Below, piece after piece: positions 1 to 7,442 of a stretch of 16,271 bases of DNA (position 1 is its first letter; each line of letters opens with the position of its first letter). Source of the stretch: Desulfobacteraceae bacterium (GTDB lineage: Bacteria > Desulfobacterota > DSM-4660 > Desulfatiglandales > Desulfatiglandaceae); contig JABMQV010000665.1 of assembly GCA_013203065.1 (NCBI GenBank), forward strand, positions 1 to 16,271. Reading direction: 5' to 3'. The notes below the pieces were generated by a model, which searched no databases, was not told the origin of the DNA, and saw only the letters and a program-made list of their open reading frames with translations. Made by a program: the position numbers and the translations under genes.

Positions 1-483
1 AATCCTTTGAAACCCGACCGTTTCATCCATAGAGGCCGCTTGCTCCTGCTCGGGGCCACGTACCACGAGTAATGGGCATGGAAGCGTGCGCATCAACCGC
101 TCCGTTACTGATCCAAGAACCAGTCGTTTTAGACCGGAGCGGCCTTGGGTAGCTGAGACCACCAGGTCCGCATCTTTCTCCTCAGCTAAGCGGGCTATTT
201 CACCGGCAGTATGGCCGACCGGAACCAGTGGTTCCCAATCCACAGGCTGATCACCGATCAATCTCCGAAGATCATCGTGGGCATAATCGGTGATTCTTAT
301 CTCACGTTCCAAAGGTTCCAAGAAACCTTCTCCGTACATGGCAACAGCGGATAGATCGATTACATGGCACAAATAGAGCTTGGCGCCAAATTCTTTGGCC
401 AAAGCAGTCCCGAAAGGAATGGCGATATTGGAGAGGTCTGAAAAATCGGTGGTGCAAATAATATTTTTTAGTTCAATTTTCAT
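1..483 (-). CDS. Universal stress protein UspA family, 3' end cut by window edge
   Basis: The 161 codons present have no stop, so the gene continues past the left edge, though UspA proteins are usually 140-160 residues and little can be missing. The start MKIELKNIICTTDFSD has the typical UspA first strand and its conserved Asp. Near the C-terminus is the ATP-loop signature of ATP-binding Usp proteins, here ATQG followed by nine residues and GS; the usual first Gly of G-2X-G-9X-GS is Ala. The strand LPCPLLVVR follows. These are cytoplasmic nucleotide-binding alpha/beta proteins linked to stress survival; the exact role is unknown. An AGGAGG Shine-Dalgarno sits 9 nt before the ATG, and a near-consensus sigma70 promoter lies upstream, so it is probably transcribed from its own start. 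Confidence 0.93.
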   Translation of the reverse strand, partial: MKIELKNIICTTDFSDLSNIAIPFGTALAKEFGAKLYLCHVIDLSAVAMYGEGFLEPLEREIRITDYAHDDLRRLIGDQPVDWEPLVPVGHTAGEIARLAEEKDADLVVSATQGRSGLKRLVLGSVTERLMRTLPCPLLVVRGPEQEQAASMDETVGFQRI

Positions 484-541
484 GGCGTTGTTCCTCCTTT
501 CGCTCCGGATGGGTTATACCAAGTCGCTTTATTGGAAAAGA

Positions 542-570
542 AGTATAAAAAGATTTGCCTTTAGTGTCAA
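542..570 (-). promoter_or_regulatory. Sigma70-type promoter of the universal stress protein gene
   Basis: On the minus strand TTGACA (570-565) and TATACT (547-542) are separated by 17 nt: six of six and five of six consensus matches at ideal spacing. Transcription would start near 535, giving a leader of about 50 nt that ends in the AGGAGG site before the ATG at 483. Seen directly; activity is inferred. Confidence 0.75.
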
Positions 571-614
571 TAATGAGGATTTCCTATGATACCGGGATTT
601 TTGGGTTTATGGCG

Positions 615-633
615 GGAGGGTATGCAACCCTCC
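615..633. repeat. Perfect 7-bp inverted repeat with 5-nt loop
   Basis: GGAGGGT and ACCCTCC flank the loop ATGCA. It lies downstream of the PP-loop gene (minus strand, ends at 770) and upstream of the usp promoter. No T-run follows on either strand, so it is not a classic intrinsic terminator. It could be a weak or Rho-assisted terminator, or one copy of a dispersed palindromic repeat. Confidence 0.5.
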
Positions 634-643
634 GGGGGTCCTG

Positions 644-714
644 GAGTCAGGTGTCGGGTGTCAGGAATTGCCTTTCAATCGTCAATATTCAATCGGTAAT
701 GCTGAATACTGGTT
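644..714. repeat. Degenerate heptanucleotide repeat tract
   Basis: The tract reads in 7-nt units: GAGTCAG, GTGTCGG, GTGTCAG, GAATTGC, one extra base, then TTTCAAT, CGTCAAT, ATTCAAT, CGGTAAT, GCTGAAT, ACTGGTT. Each run keeps a 7-nt period while the unit changes gradually. It fills part of the 484-769 gap, in which I see no gene. A similar tract occurs between hypA and hypB. Confidence 0.7.
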
Positions 715-769
715 TGGTTTCGGCCGAGGGCCACATTTGATCTATGGATGTCCCGCAGTCCCGGTTGTG

Positions 770-1741
770 TCAAATCATGTAGTGTCTGAACTCTCTCTTA
801 TCGCTGACCTCGACAGATAGGATGTCCTCTCTTGCGTTCCTTTTTACCCTGACATCGCTCACCTCACCTTCTTCCACATCACTGTATGCCAGGGTGATGT
901 CAGCCGCCAATTCAAGGGAATCATCAGATGGTTCCCCCAGGACGAGAACGGTGGGACCGGGGACGGAGTCCGACCTTATGACGAGATCTTCATCCGTGGA
1001 GAGGGCGTGAATGGCCTCATTTTCACCTTTGTTCCTACCAACCACTACTTTCGTGTGCGGACCGATTCTAAAATGTCTTCCCAGTTTCAAGAGTTCGATC
1101 TCTCTTACCTGAGGGTCCCTTCCGGAGGCAAACAGGTCTTTGAGCCTCGATGAAAAGGCCTTTTCTGTCAGGAGACACCCGCCGGCCGGTGAGGGATATT
1201 CTCTTATGTTCATCTCTTTAGCCAGGAGCATCTGCGGTTTTCTTGAACGTCCCTGAAAGTCCATCAAGAGATCTCTTTTTACCCATCCTTCCTCTTCCGG
1301 AATTGTCAGAGGGAGATGTTTGGCTGACAGGGGCCTGAGGAGGAGACGGTTGAGGCCGCTTTCGGCGTTCACCAAAGAAAGCGCCCCTCTATTTTGAGAC
1401 ATGGGTCTCTGACCCAGGACCTCTCCTGTCACGACAAAATCTGCCTTTTCCCCTTCAAGCATCTCACCCGCGATCCTGAACATGAGGGCATGGCAGTCGA
1501 TACAGGGGTTCATATTCCCCCCGTAACCGTACTTTGGCCCTTTGACAACTTCCAGATGACGTTCAGTTATGTTCACGACCCGAAAGGGGAGGTCCAGGGA
1601 TTTTGCCGATTTCCTTGGCTTCTTGGATGAAAAAAACGGGGTTTCAAAAAAAAAGGCCAGGACATCAACGCCTTGGGCCCTTATCAGGCTTGCGGCCAGC
1701 ATGCTGTCCAGGCCTCCGGAAAAAACACAAAGGGCTTTCAT
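770..1741 (-). CDS. PP-loop ATPase related to tRNA thiolation enzymes (MnmA/ThiI-like)
   Basis: This 323-residue protein begins with the PP-loop SGGLDS (residues 8-13), which binds ATP and adenylates a substrate carbonyl in the N-type ATP-pyrophosphatase family. A CxxC pair (C80, C83, in NPCIDC) and a third cysteine in SPAGGCLLT (C189) fit sulfur transfer. The segment GEVLGQRPMSQNR (107-118) resembles the ThiI region after the PP-loop. The C-terminal third (about 210-323) may be a small RNA-binding-like domain, but I cannot prove this. A cytoplasmic tRNA 2- or 4-thiouridine synthase is the best guess; databases often name relatives tRNA methyltransferase, which the motifs do not support. No THUMP domain precedes the PP-loop, unlike true ThiI. 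It starts 20 nt after the CbpA-like gene, probably in the same operon. Confidence 0.85.
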   Translation of the reverse strand: MKALCVFSGGLDSMLAASLIRAQGVDVLAFFFETPFFSSKKPRKSAKSLDLPFRVVNITERHLEVVKGPKYGYGGNMNPCIDCHALMFRIAGEMLEGEKADFVVTGEVLGQRPMSQNRGALSLVNAESGLNRLLLRPLSAKHLPLTIPEEEGWVKRDLLMDFQGRSRKPQMLLAKEMNIREYPSPAGGCLLTEKAFSSRLKDLFASGRDPQVREIELLKLGRHFRIGPHTKVVVGRNKGENEAIHALSTDEDLVIRSDSVPGPTVLVLGEPSDDSLELAADITLAYSDVEEGEVSDVRVKRNAREDILSVEVSDKREFRHYMI

Positions 1742-1761
1742 GTCATGTTTTTACTTTCCCC

Positions 1762-2688
1762 TTACAATCCGGCTTCTGTCAATGCCTTTACGAGTGATTC
1801 CTGTTCCTCGGTGAGCTTTTTGGGGACAGCGATTCCGATTTTCACAAAGGCATCTCCCCGTTTGTTGCCATTTCTACCGGGCAGACCGTAACCCTTTAAC
1901 CTGAACTTGGCGTTTTCTTGAGTGCCCGGCGGAACTTTGAGTTTCAGTAGTTTCTGATCAATGGTCGGGACTTCGATTTCGGCGCCAAGCACCGCCTCTG
2001 AGAACTTGATCTGCTGTTTCAGATGGAGATCGGCATTTTCCCTTCTGAATACGGGGTGATCAAGGACCTTGATCATTATGAACAAATCTCCCGGGGGGCC
2101 CCCGTACATACCCGCCTGGCCCTTGCCCCGGAGTCTCAACTTCTTCCCTTCGGCAATTCCAGCAGGCACCTTTACAGAGACCTTCTCCTGACGCCCGGCC
2201 ACCTGATAGGCGATGATCTTGCTCGTGGTCTCGCACAATTCTTCCAGGGCCATGGGAAGCTCATATATCAGGTCCTGACCTTTCGCTGCCCGGTTTTGCC
2301 CCTGAAAGCCGCCCCCATGGGAAAAGTTTTGGCCGGTGCCGCCCCTTCCCCCAAATAGGTCGTGGAACGAGCCCTGACCCCTTCCACCGCCTCCGAAACC
2401 GAATTCCTTAAAAATACTCCCCAGGTCAAAACCCCTAAAAATGTCCTCCTGGGTAAATTTGCTCTGGAAGCCTTCGGCACCGAACATATCATACTGCTTT
2501 TTCTTTTCCGGATCACTCAGGACGGCGTAGGCCTCACTTATTTCCTTGAACTTGGCTTCGGCTGATTGATCATCCTTGTTACGGTCAGGGTGGTATTTGA
2601 AGGCCAGCTTTCGGTAGGCCTTTTTGATCTCTTCGGGAGAGGCTGGTTTTGAAACCTCCAAGATCTTGTAATAATCTTTACTCGGCAT
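1762..2688 (-). CDS. cbpA: CbpA-like J-domain co-chaperone (DnaJ class without zinc finger)
   Basis: From the ATG at 2688 the product is 308 residues, the usual size of CbpA. The J domain covers about residues 4-68 with HPD at 33-35, which stimulates the ATPase of DnaK. A Gly/Phe-rich linker (about 80-140) follows, then two beta-rich client-binding domains. There are no CxxCxGxG repeats, so it is a type II J-protein rather than DnaJ proper. A longer reading from a GTG at 2760 would add 24 residues ([13 protein letters not shown]...) unlike any J-protein N-terminus, so I chose the internal ATG where [10 protein letters not shown] begins. The Shine-Dalgarno there is weak. The HD gene ends 126 nt upstream and the PP-loop gene begins 20 nt downstream, all on the minus strand. 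Confidence 0.93.
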   Translation of the reverse strand: MPSKDYYKILEVSKPASPEEIKKAYRKLAFKYHPDRNKDDQSAEAKFKEISEAYAVLSDPEKKKQYDMFGAEGFQSKFTQEDIFRGFDLGSIFKEFGFGGGGRGQGSFHDLFGGRGGTGQNFSHGGGFQGQNRAAKGQDLIYELPMALEELCETTSKIIAYQVAGRQEKVSVKVPAGIAEGKKLRLRGKGQAGMYGGPPGDLFIMIKVLDHPVFRRENADLHLKQQIKFSEAVLGAEIEVPTIDQKLLKLKVPPGTQENAKFRLKGYGLPGRNGNKRGDAFVKIGIAVPKKLTEEQESLVKALTEAGL

Positions 2689-2814
2689 GGTTTTCTTACT
2701 GTTCCGCTCTTGGGCCGGGAATGGGATTGAAAAATTTGGATCAACTAAAAATCTAATCACAGGCGGAAAGAAGTCAAGGTGGTACGCCTCTCCCGCACAT
2801 GGATCTGGAGGTGG

Positions 2815-3402
2815 CTATTTTCCCCTCTGGTTGTTGGGTCCGTTGACCCACCAATCCGTCTGTTTGTCGAACCACCACTCCGACCGGTCGGTTGTGAGGA
2901 CTTCCTTTGCCAATCCCTTGGCACCGTCGGTAATGAGCCTCTGGACAGCAAAGGATAGCCAGTCTCCAGCACCGGGGTTGCCCAGGTCCAGCTGCTCCTT
3001 CAGTTCAAAGATCAGGTCCAGCTGATCCGCATCCCTTGCAAGGTGGGCCTCCAACGTACCATCGGCATTGAACTCCTGGGTGAGGGTGATGATCTCATCG
3101 CCTTGGGGGAGTTCTCGAACCTGATCACGAAGGGCCTTTTCTTCATCCGCCTTTACATATCTCTTGTTGACATAATTGTGGTCTCCGGTCCTGGCCTCGG
3201 GAAGATCATGGAAAAGGCACATGAGGATTACTTTGTTGAGGTCCGCATCGGGTTCCTGAGAGGCGAGCACATATCCGATGACGGCCGTACGAAAGGAATG
3301 ATCGGCCACCGATTCCCCGCCGGACCCCAGAAACTGGTAGCCTGTCCTGGGAGTCTTTTTTAACATCCCCACTTCAAATAGAAATTTTGCGCTTCTTTTC
3401 AT
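2815..3402 (-). CDS. HD-domain phosphohydrolase, YfbR/HDDC2-like 5'-nucleotidase
   Basis: The 195-residue protein has the metal-binding HD pattern: H35 (in SVADHSFR), H65-D66 (in CLFHDLPEARTGD) and a distal Asp in ARDADQLDLI (D124 or D126). The SVADHSF and FHDLPEARTGD blocks and the length match the YfbR/HDDC2 family, which removes phosphate from deoxynucleoside 5'-monophosphates with a divalent metal. Substrate here is inferred from family only. The N-terminus (FLFEVGMLKKTPRTGY) is the family's typical opening, supporting the ATG at 3402. No strong Shine-Dalgarno is visible, only AAAGG close to the start. A candidate promoter lies just upstream, back to back with one for def. It would lead a minus-strand group with cbpA and the PP-loop gene. 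Confidence 0.88.
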   Translation of the reverse strand: MKRSAKFLFEVGMLKKTPRTGYQFLGSGGESVADHSFRTAVIGYVLASQEPDADLNKVILMCLFHDLPEARTGDHNYVNKRYVKADEEKALRDQVRELPQGDEIITLTQEFNADGTLEAHLARDADQLDLIFELKEQLDLGNPGAGDWLSFAVQRLITDGAKGLAKEVLTTDRSEWWFDKQTDWWVNGPNNQRGK

Positions 3403-3411
3403 AATGGCCTT

Positions 3412-3440
3412 TGAATAGGTAGATGATATGGAAAAGTCAA
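3412..3440 (-). promoter_or_regulatory. Candidate sigma70 promoter for the HD-cbpA-PP-loop group
   Basis: On the minus strand TTGACT (3440-3435) and TATTCA (3417-3412) are 17 nt apart. The -35 is good (5/6) but the -10 matches only 3/6, so this is tentative. It would give a very short leader before the ATG at 3402, which weakens the call further. Confidence 0.3.
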
Positions 3441-3463
3441 GAAGGATTTGTCGAGGCCTTATC

Positions 3464-3492
3464 TTGATTTATTCAGGGGAAGTGTTTACTAT
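3464..3492 (+). promoter_or_regulatory. Candidate sigma70 promoter for def and the downstream operon
   Basis: TTGATT (3464-3469) and TACTAT (3487-3492) are separated by 17 nt, each matching four of six consensus bases. The predicted start near 3499 leaves about 93 nt before the def ATG. The remainder of the 189-nt gap between the divergent genes shows no gene. Confidence 0.4.
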
Positions 3493-3591
3493 TGAGCCCA
3501 GCCGGGCATCATGGGGTGCAGGCGATTCCTCGAGCAAAAATATTTCTTGGAAAAAAACCGCGTAACGCATTTGAACGGATGACGTTTTGAA

Positions 3592-4092
3592 ATGGAAATT
3601 CGAACCTATCCCGATCCGATTCTGAAGACACCTGCCGAACCGGTAAAAAACGTAGATGGCCAGCTCCAGGGGTTGATCGATGATATGATCGGAATCATGT
3701 ACGCGGCACCGGGCATCGGTTTGGCCGCCAACCAGGTGGGGGAACTGAAACGGGTGATTGTCTTTGATCTCGAACCAGGCGAAACAGGGAGAAAACCGGG
3801 CGTTCTGATCAATCCGGAAATCGTCCTGGGCGGGGATGAAATTCTCCGGGAAGAGGCATGCCTCAGCGTGGTTGATTACTCGGCAGAGGTTGCCCGAAAG
3901 ACAGAGGCCATCGTCAAGGGGCTGGATCGGCACGGCAACCCATTGACCATAGAGGCCAAGGACCTGTTGTTGGCCATTTGTCTGCAGCATGAGACGGATC
4001 ATATAAATGGGGTTCTCTTTATTGATCGTATCAGCAGCCTCAAAAGGGGCTTATACAAAAAGAGGCTCCAGAAGATCTTGAAGGGAAAATAG
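3592..4092 (+). CDS. def: Peptide deformylase
   Basis: Removes the formyl group from the N-terminal methionine of new proteins, using a bound metal (often Fe2+). The 166-residue protein shows motif I GIGLAANQ (41-48), motif II EACLS (C90 is a metal ligand) and motif III QHETDH (132-137: ligands H133 and H137, catalytic E134). Motif II is normally EGCLS; here the Gly is Ala (codon GCA). Length and the YPDPIL opening are normal for bacterial deformylases. It is the first gene of the plus-strand cluster and is followed after 149 nt by fmt, the enzyme that adds the formyl group, a very common pairing. Its start has only a weak Shine-Dalgarno (GGATGACG). Confidence 0.96.
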   Translation: MEIRTYPDPILKTPAEPVKNVDGQLQGLIDDMIGIMYAAPGIGLAANQVGELKRVIVFDLEPGETGRKPGVLINPEIVLGGDEILREEACLSVVDYSAEVARKTEAIVKGLDRHGNPLTIEAKDLLLAICLQHETDHINGVLFIDRISSLKRGLYKKRLQKILKGK

Positions 4093-4241
4093 AAAATATA
4101 CAAGATCGTATGATCAGGCGGAAGATTGAAGATTGGCTGAGCTGGCTCGGCCTTGGCCAGGTGTCGATTCGCAGCCAATAAGGCCTTTTTTGGCGGGGTA
4201 AACAATGGCCATTTTGAGGAGCATTCCATTGCCGGGGGATC

Positions 4242-5222
4242 ATGACATCGGCGGATCATAGAAACGAGGAGAGGTTCCCCGGACGACCCAAGATCATTTT
4301 CATGGGGACACCTGACTTTGCGGTGCCCTGCCTGAGGAGTCTGATGGAATACGGGCACGAGGTCGTGGCCGTGGTGACACAGCCGGACAGGCCCAAAGGC
4401 AGGGGCAGAAAGGTGGCTGCTTCGCCGGTCAAGCGGGTTGCCACCGACTACCGGCTCGAGGTCCTCCAACCCGAAAGGTCATGGGACCCACAGTTTTGTG
4501 AGAAGGTGCGCCGCAAAGGGCCTGATCTCTTGATTGTCGTGGCATTTGGCCAAATCCTTAGAAATGAACTCCTTGATATCCCACGATGGGGGGCAATAAA
4601 TATCCATGCCTCGCTCCTGCCCAAATACCGCGGGGCCGCTCCCATCCACTGGGCCATTCTGAATAATGAAGCCAAGACCGGACTTACCGCCATGCGGATG
4701 GACCAAGGGCTTGACACAGGGCCCATCCTCCTTCAGGAAGAAGTAGCCATTGACCAGGATGAAACCGCCGGTCAGCTTCATGAAAGGCTTTCGGGCCATT
4801 CCGGGAATTTTTTGTTAAGAACCCTCAAGGGATTGGAAGCGGGTCGGTTAAAGGAGAAACCCCAGGATCACCCGGGCGCCACCTATGCCCGCAAGATTGA
4901 CAGGCAGATGTCATTGATAGGGTGGGATCAAACGGCCCATAAGGTGTCGGCCCTTATAAGGGCACTGGATCCATGGCCTGGGGCCCTCACCTCTCTCGAG
5001 GGAAGGGAGATCAAGCTCTTCTCGTCCCGGGTCCTTGAGGAAGAGCGGTTGGACACCTTACCCGGAAAGGTGGCAAGGCGGGTCGAGGGTGCCCTTGAAG
5101 TGGAAACCGGCAGGGGAGTCCTGGAGATCAGGGAGTTCCAGATCCCGGGCAAAAAGAGACTTGGTGCCGACGATTTCCTTCGAGGCTTTCCCCTGGTGGA
5201 GGGCGCAGTATTTGGCAGATGA
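4242..5222 (+). CDS. fmt: Methionyl-tRNA formyltransferase
   Basis: Transfers a formyl group from 10-formyltetrahydrofolate to initiator Met-tRNA in the cytoplasm. The 326-residue length is typical. The N-terminal Rossmann-like catalytic domain starts at KIIFMGTPDFAVP; SLLPKYRGAAPIHW (124-137) is the family signature. The catalytic triad equivalent to E. coli N106, H108 and D144 is visible as N120, H122 and D158, with a constant offset of 14. The C-terminal tRNA-binding domain (about 220-326) is present. The start at 4242 adds a short 16-residue tail before the first strand and has a GGGGGA element upstream. The 3' end overlaps the start of the DUF116 gene by 11 nt if that gene starts at TTG 5212, suggesting coupled translation. 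Confidence 0.96.
   Translation: MTSADHRNEERFPGRPKIIFMGTPDFAVPCLRSLMEYGHEVVAVVTQPDRPKGRGRKVAASPVKRVATDYRLEVLQPERSWDPQFCEKVRRKGPDLLIVVAFGQILRNELLDIPRWGAINIHASLLPKYRGAAPIHWAILNNEAKTGLTAMRMDQGLDTGPILLQEEVAIDQDETAGQLHERLSGHSGNFLLRTLKGLEAGRLKEKPQDHPGATYARKIDRQMSLIGWDQTAHKVSALIRALDPWPGALTSLEGREIKLFSSRVLEEERLDTLPGKVARRVEGALEVETGRGVLEIREFQIPGKKRLGADDFLRGFPLVEGAVFGR
5198..5203 (+). promoter_or_regulatory. Shine-Dalgarno supporting a TTG start for the DUF116 gene
   Basis: GGAGGG lies 8 nt before TTG 5212, inside the end of fmt. The DUF116 frame has no ATG until well inside its first membrane segments, so this site decides the start. Confidence 0.55.
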
Positions 5223-6096
5223 GATAAAAGAGCTGAGTTTGAAGGTAAAAGTATCCGGGGGGAAGACGGAAAAGGACGCACTCGAGGATTCGCAGCCCCC
5301 CCAGAAGAGAATTTTTGTCTTTCTCCTGTTGATTACGTGCGTTGTTCTGGTCGGCCTGGCCTTCCTGCTCTGGTGGGTCCCCTATATGGGCCTGGCCGGC
5401 ATTCACAAAAGGCTTCCCCTGGTCCTGGCGGTTGTCTTTGCCGGTCTCGTGCTCTTTGGCCTGGGGGGTGCCTTGACCCTCGTCTTTACCATTATCCGGG
5501 GGAAGAATCTTTTTTTTAACCGCAGGATCCGGGGGGTGGTTATCCGCATCCTGTTCCCCTTGCTTGTCGTGGTCGGCAGGTGTTTCGGCATAAGCAAGGA
5601 AGAGACCCGGAGATCCTTTGTGGCGATTAATAACAAGCTCGTCCTCGCCGAGGCCAAAAAGGTGAGACCTGAAAAGCTTCTCATACTCCTACCGCACTGT
5701 CTCCAGAACCACGACTGCACGGTGCGAATCACCGGGAGCGTGGAGAATTGCGAGGCCTGCGGCAAGTGCAAGATTAAGGACCTGGTGGCATTGTCGGAAA
5801 AATATCATGTCCCTGCCTCTGTGGCCACGGGGGGTACCTTGGCCAGGAGGATCGTCGTGGAGAAAAAGCCGACGGTCATTATTGCGGTGGCCTGCGAGCG
5901 GGACCTCACAAGCGGGATTCAGGACAGCTACCCCATCCCGGTCTTTGGCATACTCAACAATAGGCCCTTTGGCCCCTGTTATGATACGGACGTGAATCTG
6001 GAACTGGTTGAACATGGAATGACCATCTTCTTGAAAAGTGTAGGCGGTGATGCCAAGGGACCTGGCGCTACGGGTGCTCAACAGGCTGGACCTTAG
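5212..6096 (+). CDS. DUF116 family membrane protein with cysteine cluster
   Basis: With the TTG start at 5212 the protein is 294 residues. Two membrane segments (about 34-56 and 68-95) and a possible third hydrophobic stretch (106-124) are followed by a soluble domain. That domain carries a cysteine-rich block: C163, C169, C180, C183, C186 (ENCEACGKC), then C228 (VACERDL) and C256 (FGPCYDTDVN). This pattern and the position between fmt and rsmB match DUF116, a family of unknown function. The cysteines could hold a metal or Fe-S cluster; this is inference. The open frame extends upstream to 5035 inside fmt, but that part is Arg/Trp-rich shadow sequence. Its end overlaps the rsmB start by 47 nt. 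The function is not known and I do not assign one. Confidence 0.85.
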   Translation: MADEIKELSLKVKVSGGKTEKDALEDSQPPQKRIFVFLLLITCVVLVGLAFLLWWVPYMGLAGIHKRLPLVLAVVFAGLVLFGLGGALTLVFTIIRGKNLFFNRRIRGVVIRILFPLLVVVGRCFGISKEETRRSFVAINNKLVLAEAKKVRPEKLLILLPHCLQNHDCTVRITGSVENCEACGKCKIKDLVALSEKYHVPASVATGGTLARRIVVEKKPTVIIAVACERDLTSGIQDSYPIPVFGILNNRPFGPCYDTDVNLELVEHGMTIFLKSVGGDAKGPGATGAQQAGP

Positions 6097-7405
6097 CCCC
6101 GCCTTTCCAGATCGTGACCTGGAACGGGCCTTCCAGCAGAAACCCAATTTTGCAGAACGGGATCGTGCCTTTGCAGTCCACCTGGTGCAGGGAGTTCTCC
6201 GATGGCGACTTCGGCTCGACTGGATCATCCAGAATAGCCTCCGATTTTCCTTTGATAAGATTGATCCCCCCATTCTCAATATCCTCCGTATCGGTGTCCA
6301 TCAGATATTTTTCATGGACCGGGTCCCGGACGCGGCTGCCGTGGATGAGGCGGTAAACCAGGCAAAGGCCATCGGCCGGAGACATGTGGTTGGCACCGTC
6401 AATGGAATCCTGAGAAATATCTGCCGCCACAAGGACCAGGTTCGTTTTCCCCGGCGTGAGGCGGACCCGATCGGCTATCTTTCCGTGTATTATTCCTATC
6501 CTGTGTGGTTGGTGAAAAAATGGATCAAGGAACTGGGGATGGACGCGGCAGAACACCTCCTGGAGGCCGGGAACGAGATTCCTCCCTTAGTCATCAGGAC
6601 CAATACCCAAAGGGTTGACAGAGAAAGACTGAGGGGGCTTCTGAAAGAGGAAGGGGTCACGGGAAGGCCGACCCCTTATTCCCCCGAGGGCATAAGGATT
6701 GATGGCCTAAAGGGCTCCGTCACCCGATTGAAAAGCTTCCAAGGTGGTCTGTTCCAAGTCCAGGGCGAGGCCGCGCAGATCTCTTCCCATCTGCTCTTTG
6801 CGGGTCCGGGTGAAGATATCCTTGATTTGTGTGCGGGTCTGGGAGGTAAATCCACGCATTTGGCGCAACTTACCGGGTGCAGGGCCAGGATCGTTGCCCT
6901 TGACATAAACCATGGCAGACTGGTAAGGCTTTCACAGAGTTCGCGGCGTCTGGGGATCAGCTCCATCGAGCCGGTTGCTGGGGATGCCGGCAACCATTCT
7001 TCCCATCTGTTTCGCCGAACCTTTGGCAAAATTTTGATTGACGGGCCTTGTTCCGGCCTGGGCGTTATTTCCAGACATCCGGACGGAAAATGGTCCAGGG
7101 ATGAAAATGATATAAGGAGGCTGGCGCGGCTGCAGAAGGGCATCCTGAATCAGGCGGTGCCCCTCCTGAGAAAGGGAGGCACGATGCTGTATGTGACCTG
7201 TACCCTTTCAAGGGAGGAAAACGAAGGGGTGGTCAAAGATTTTTTGAGAGAAAACAGCGGGATGGCAGTCGAGGACCTGAGCGATCTTGCGCCTGCTTGG
7301 TGCACCGGGTTGATCGATGATCATGGCTTTTTCAAGACCTTTCCTCATATTCACGAAATGGAGGGGTTTTTCGGGGCCCTGTTCACCAAAAGGAATACTC
7401 GCTAG
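6050..7405 (+). CDS. rsmB: 16S rRNA m5C967 methyltransferase RsmB
   Basis: Methylates a cytosine of 16S rRNA using S-adenosylmethionine. From ATG 6050 the protein has 451 residues. A NusB-like RNA-binding domain (about 2-125) precedes the catalytic domain. The SAM site is DLCAGLGGKSTH (259-270), a variant of the usual DxCAAPGGKT. Motif IV is DGPCSGLG (331-338, C334) with RHPDGKW following, and the catalytic cysteine motif is VTCT (C384) before REENE. Both cysteines of the m5C mechanism are therefore kept. A GTG directly before (6047) is an alternative start. The gene starts within the DUF116 gene, so translation is probably coupled, and rpe follows 37 nt later. Confidence 0.94.
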   Translation: MPRDLALRVLNRLDLSPAFPDRDLERAFQQKPNFAERDRAFAVHLVQGVLRWRLRLDWIIQNSLRFSFDKIDPPILNILRIGVHQIFFMDRVPDAAAVDEAVNQAKAIGRRHVVGTVNGILRNICRHKDQVRFPRREADPIGYLSVYYSYPVWLVKKWIKELGMDAAEHLLEAGNEIPPLVIRTNTQRVDRERLRGLLKEEGVTGRPTPYSPEGIRIDGLKGSVTRLKSFQGGLFQVQGEAAQISSHLLFAGPGEDILDLCAGLGGKSTHLAQLTGCRARIVALDINHGRLVRLSQSSRRLGISSIEPVAGDAGNHSSHLFRRTFGKILIDGPCSGLGVISRHPDGKWSRDENDIRRLARLQKGILNQAVPLLRKGGTMLYVTCTLSREENEGVVKDFLRENSGMAVEDLSDLAPAWCTGLIDDHGFFKTFPHIHEMEGFFGALFTKRNTR

Positions 7406-7442
7406 ATGTCCAAAGGAAACCTGCCAGGGAGGAACATAACAT

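Noticed and set aside
768..773. TTGACA on the minus strand as a promoter downstream of the PP-loop gene
   Set aside because: No suitable -10 element at 16-18 nt; the clear usp promoter lies at 542-570.
2689..2760. N-terminal extension of the CbpA-like protein from a GTG at 2760
   Set aside because: The 24 extra residues do not resemble a J-protein and the internal ATG gives the normal length.
3469..4002. 177-codon open frame on the minus strand
   Set aside because: It is the antisense of def, whose motifs are unmistakable.
4110..4181. Possible 23-residue ORF between def and fmt
   Set aside because: No Shine-Dalgarno and no recognisable product; chance is more likely.
4174..4194. Hairpin (GCCAA / TTGGC) between def and fmt as a terminator
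   Set aside because: Short imperfect stem with T residues inside rather than after it; def and fmt are probably cotranscribed. Another weak stem at 4142-4160 is likewise not convincing.
5035..5211. Upstream part of the DUF116 open frame inside fmt
   Set aside because: It lies over the conserved fmt C-terminus in another frame and encodes Arg/Ser/Trp-rich shadow sequence.
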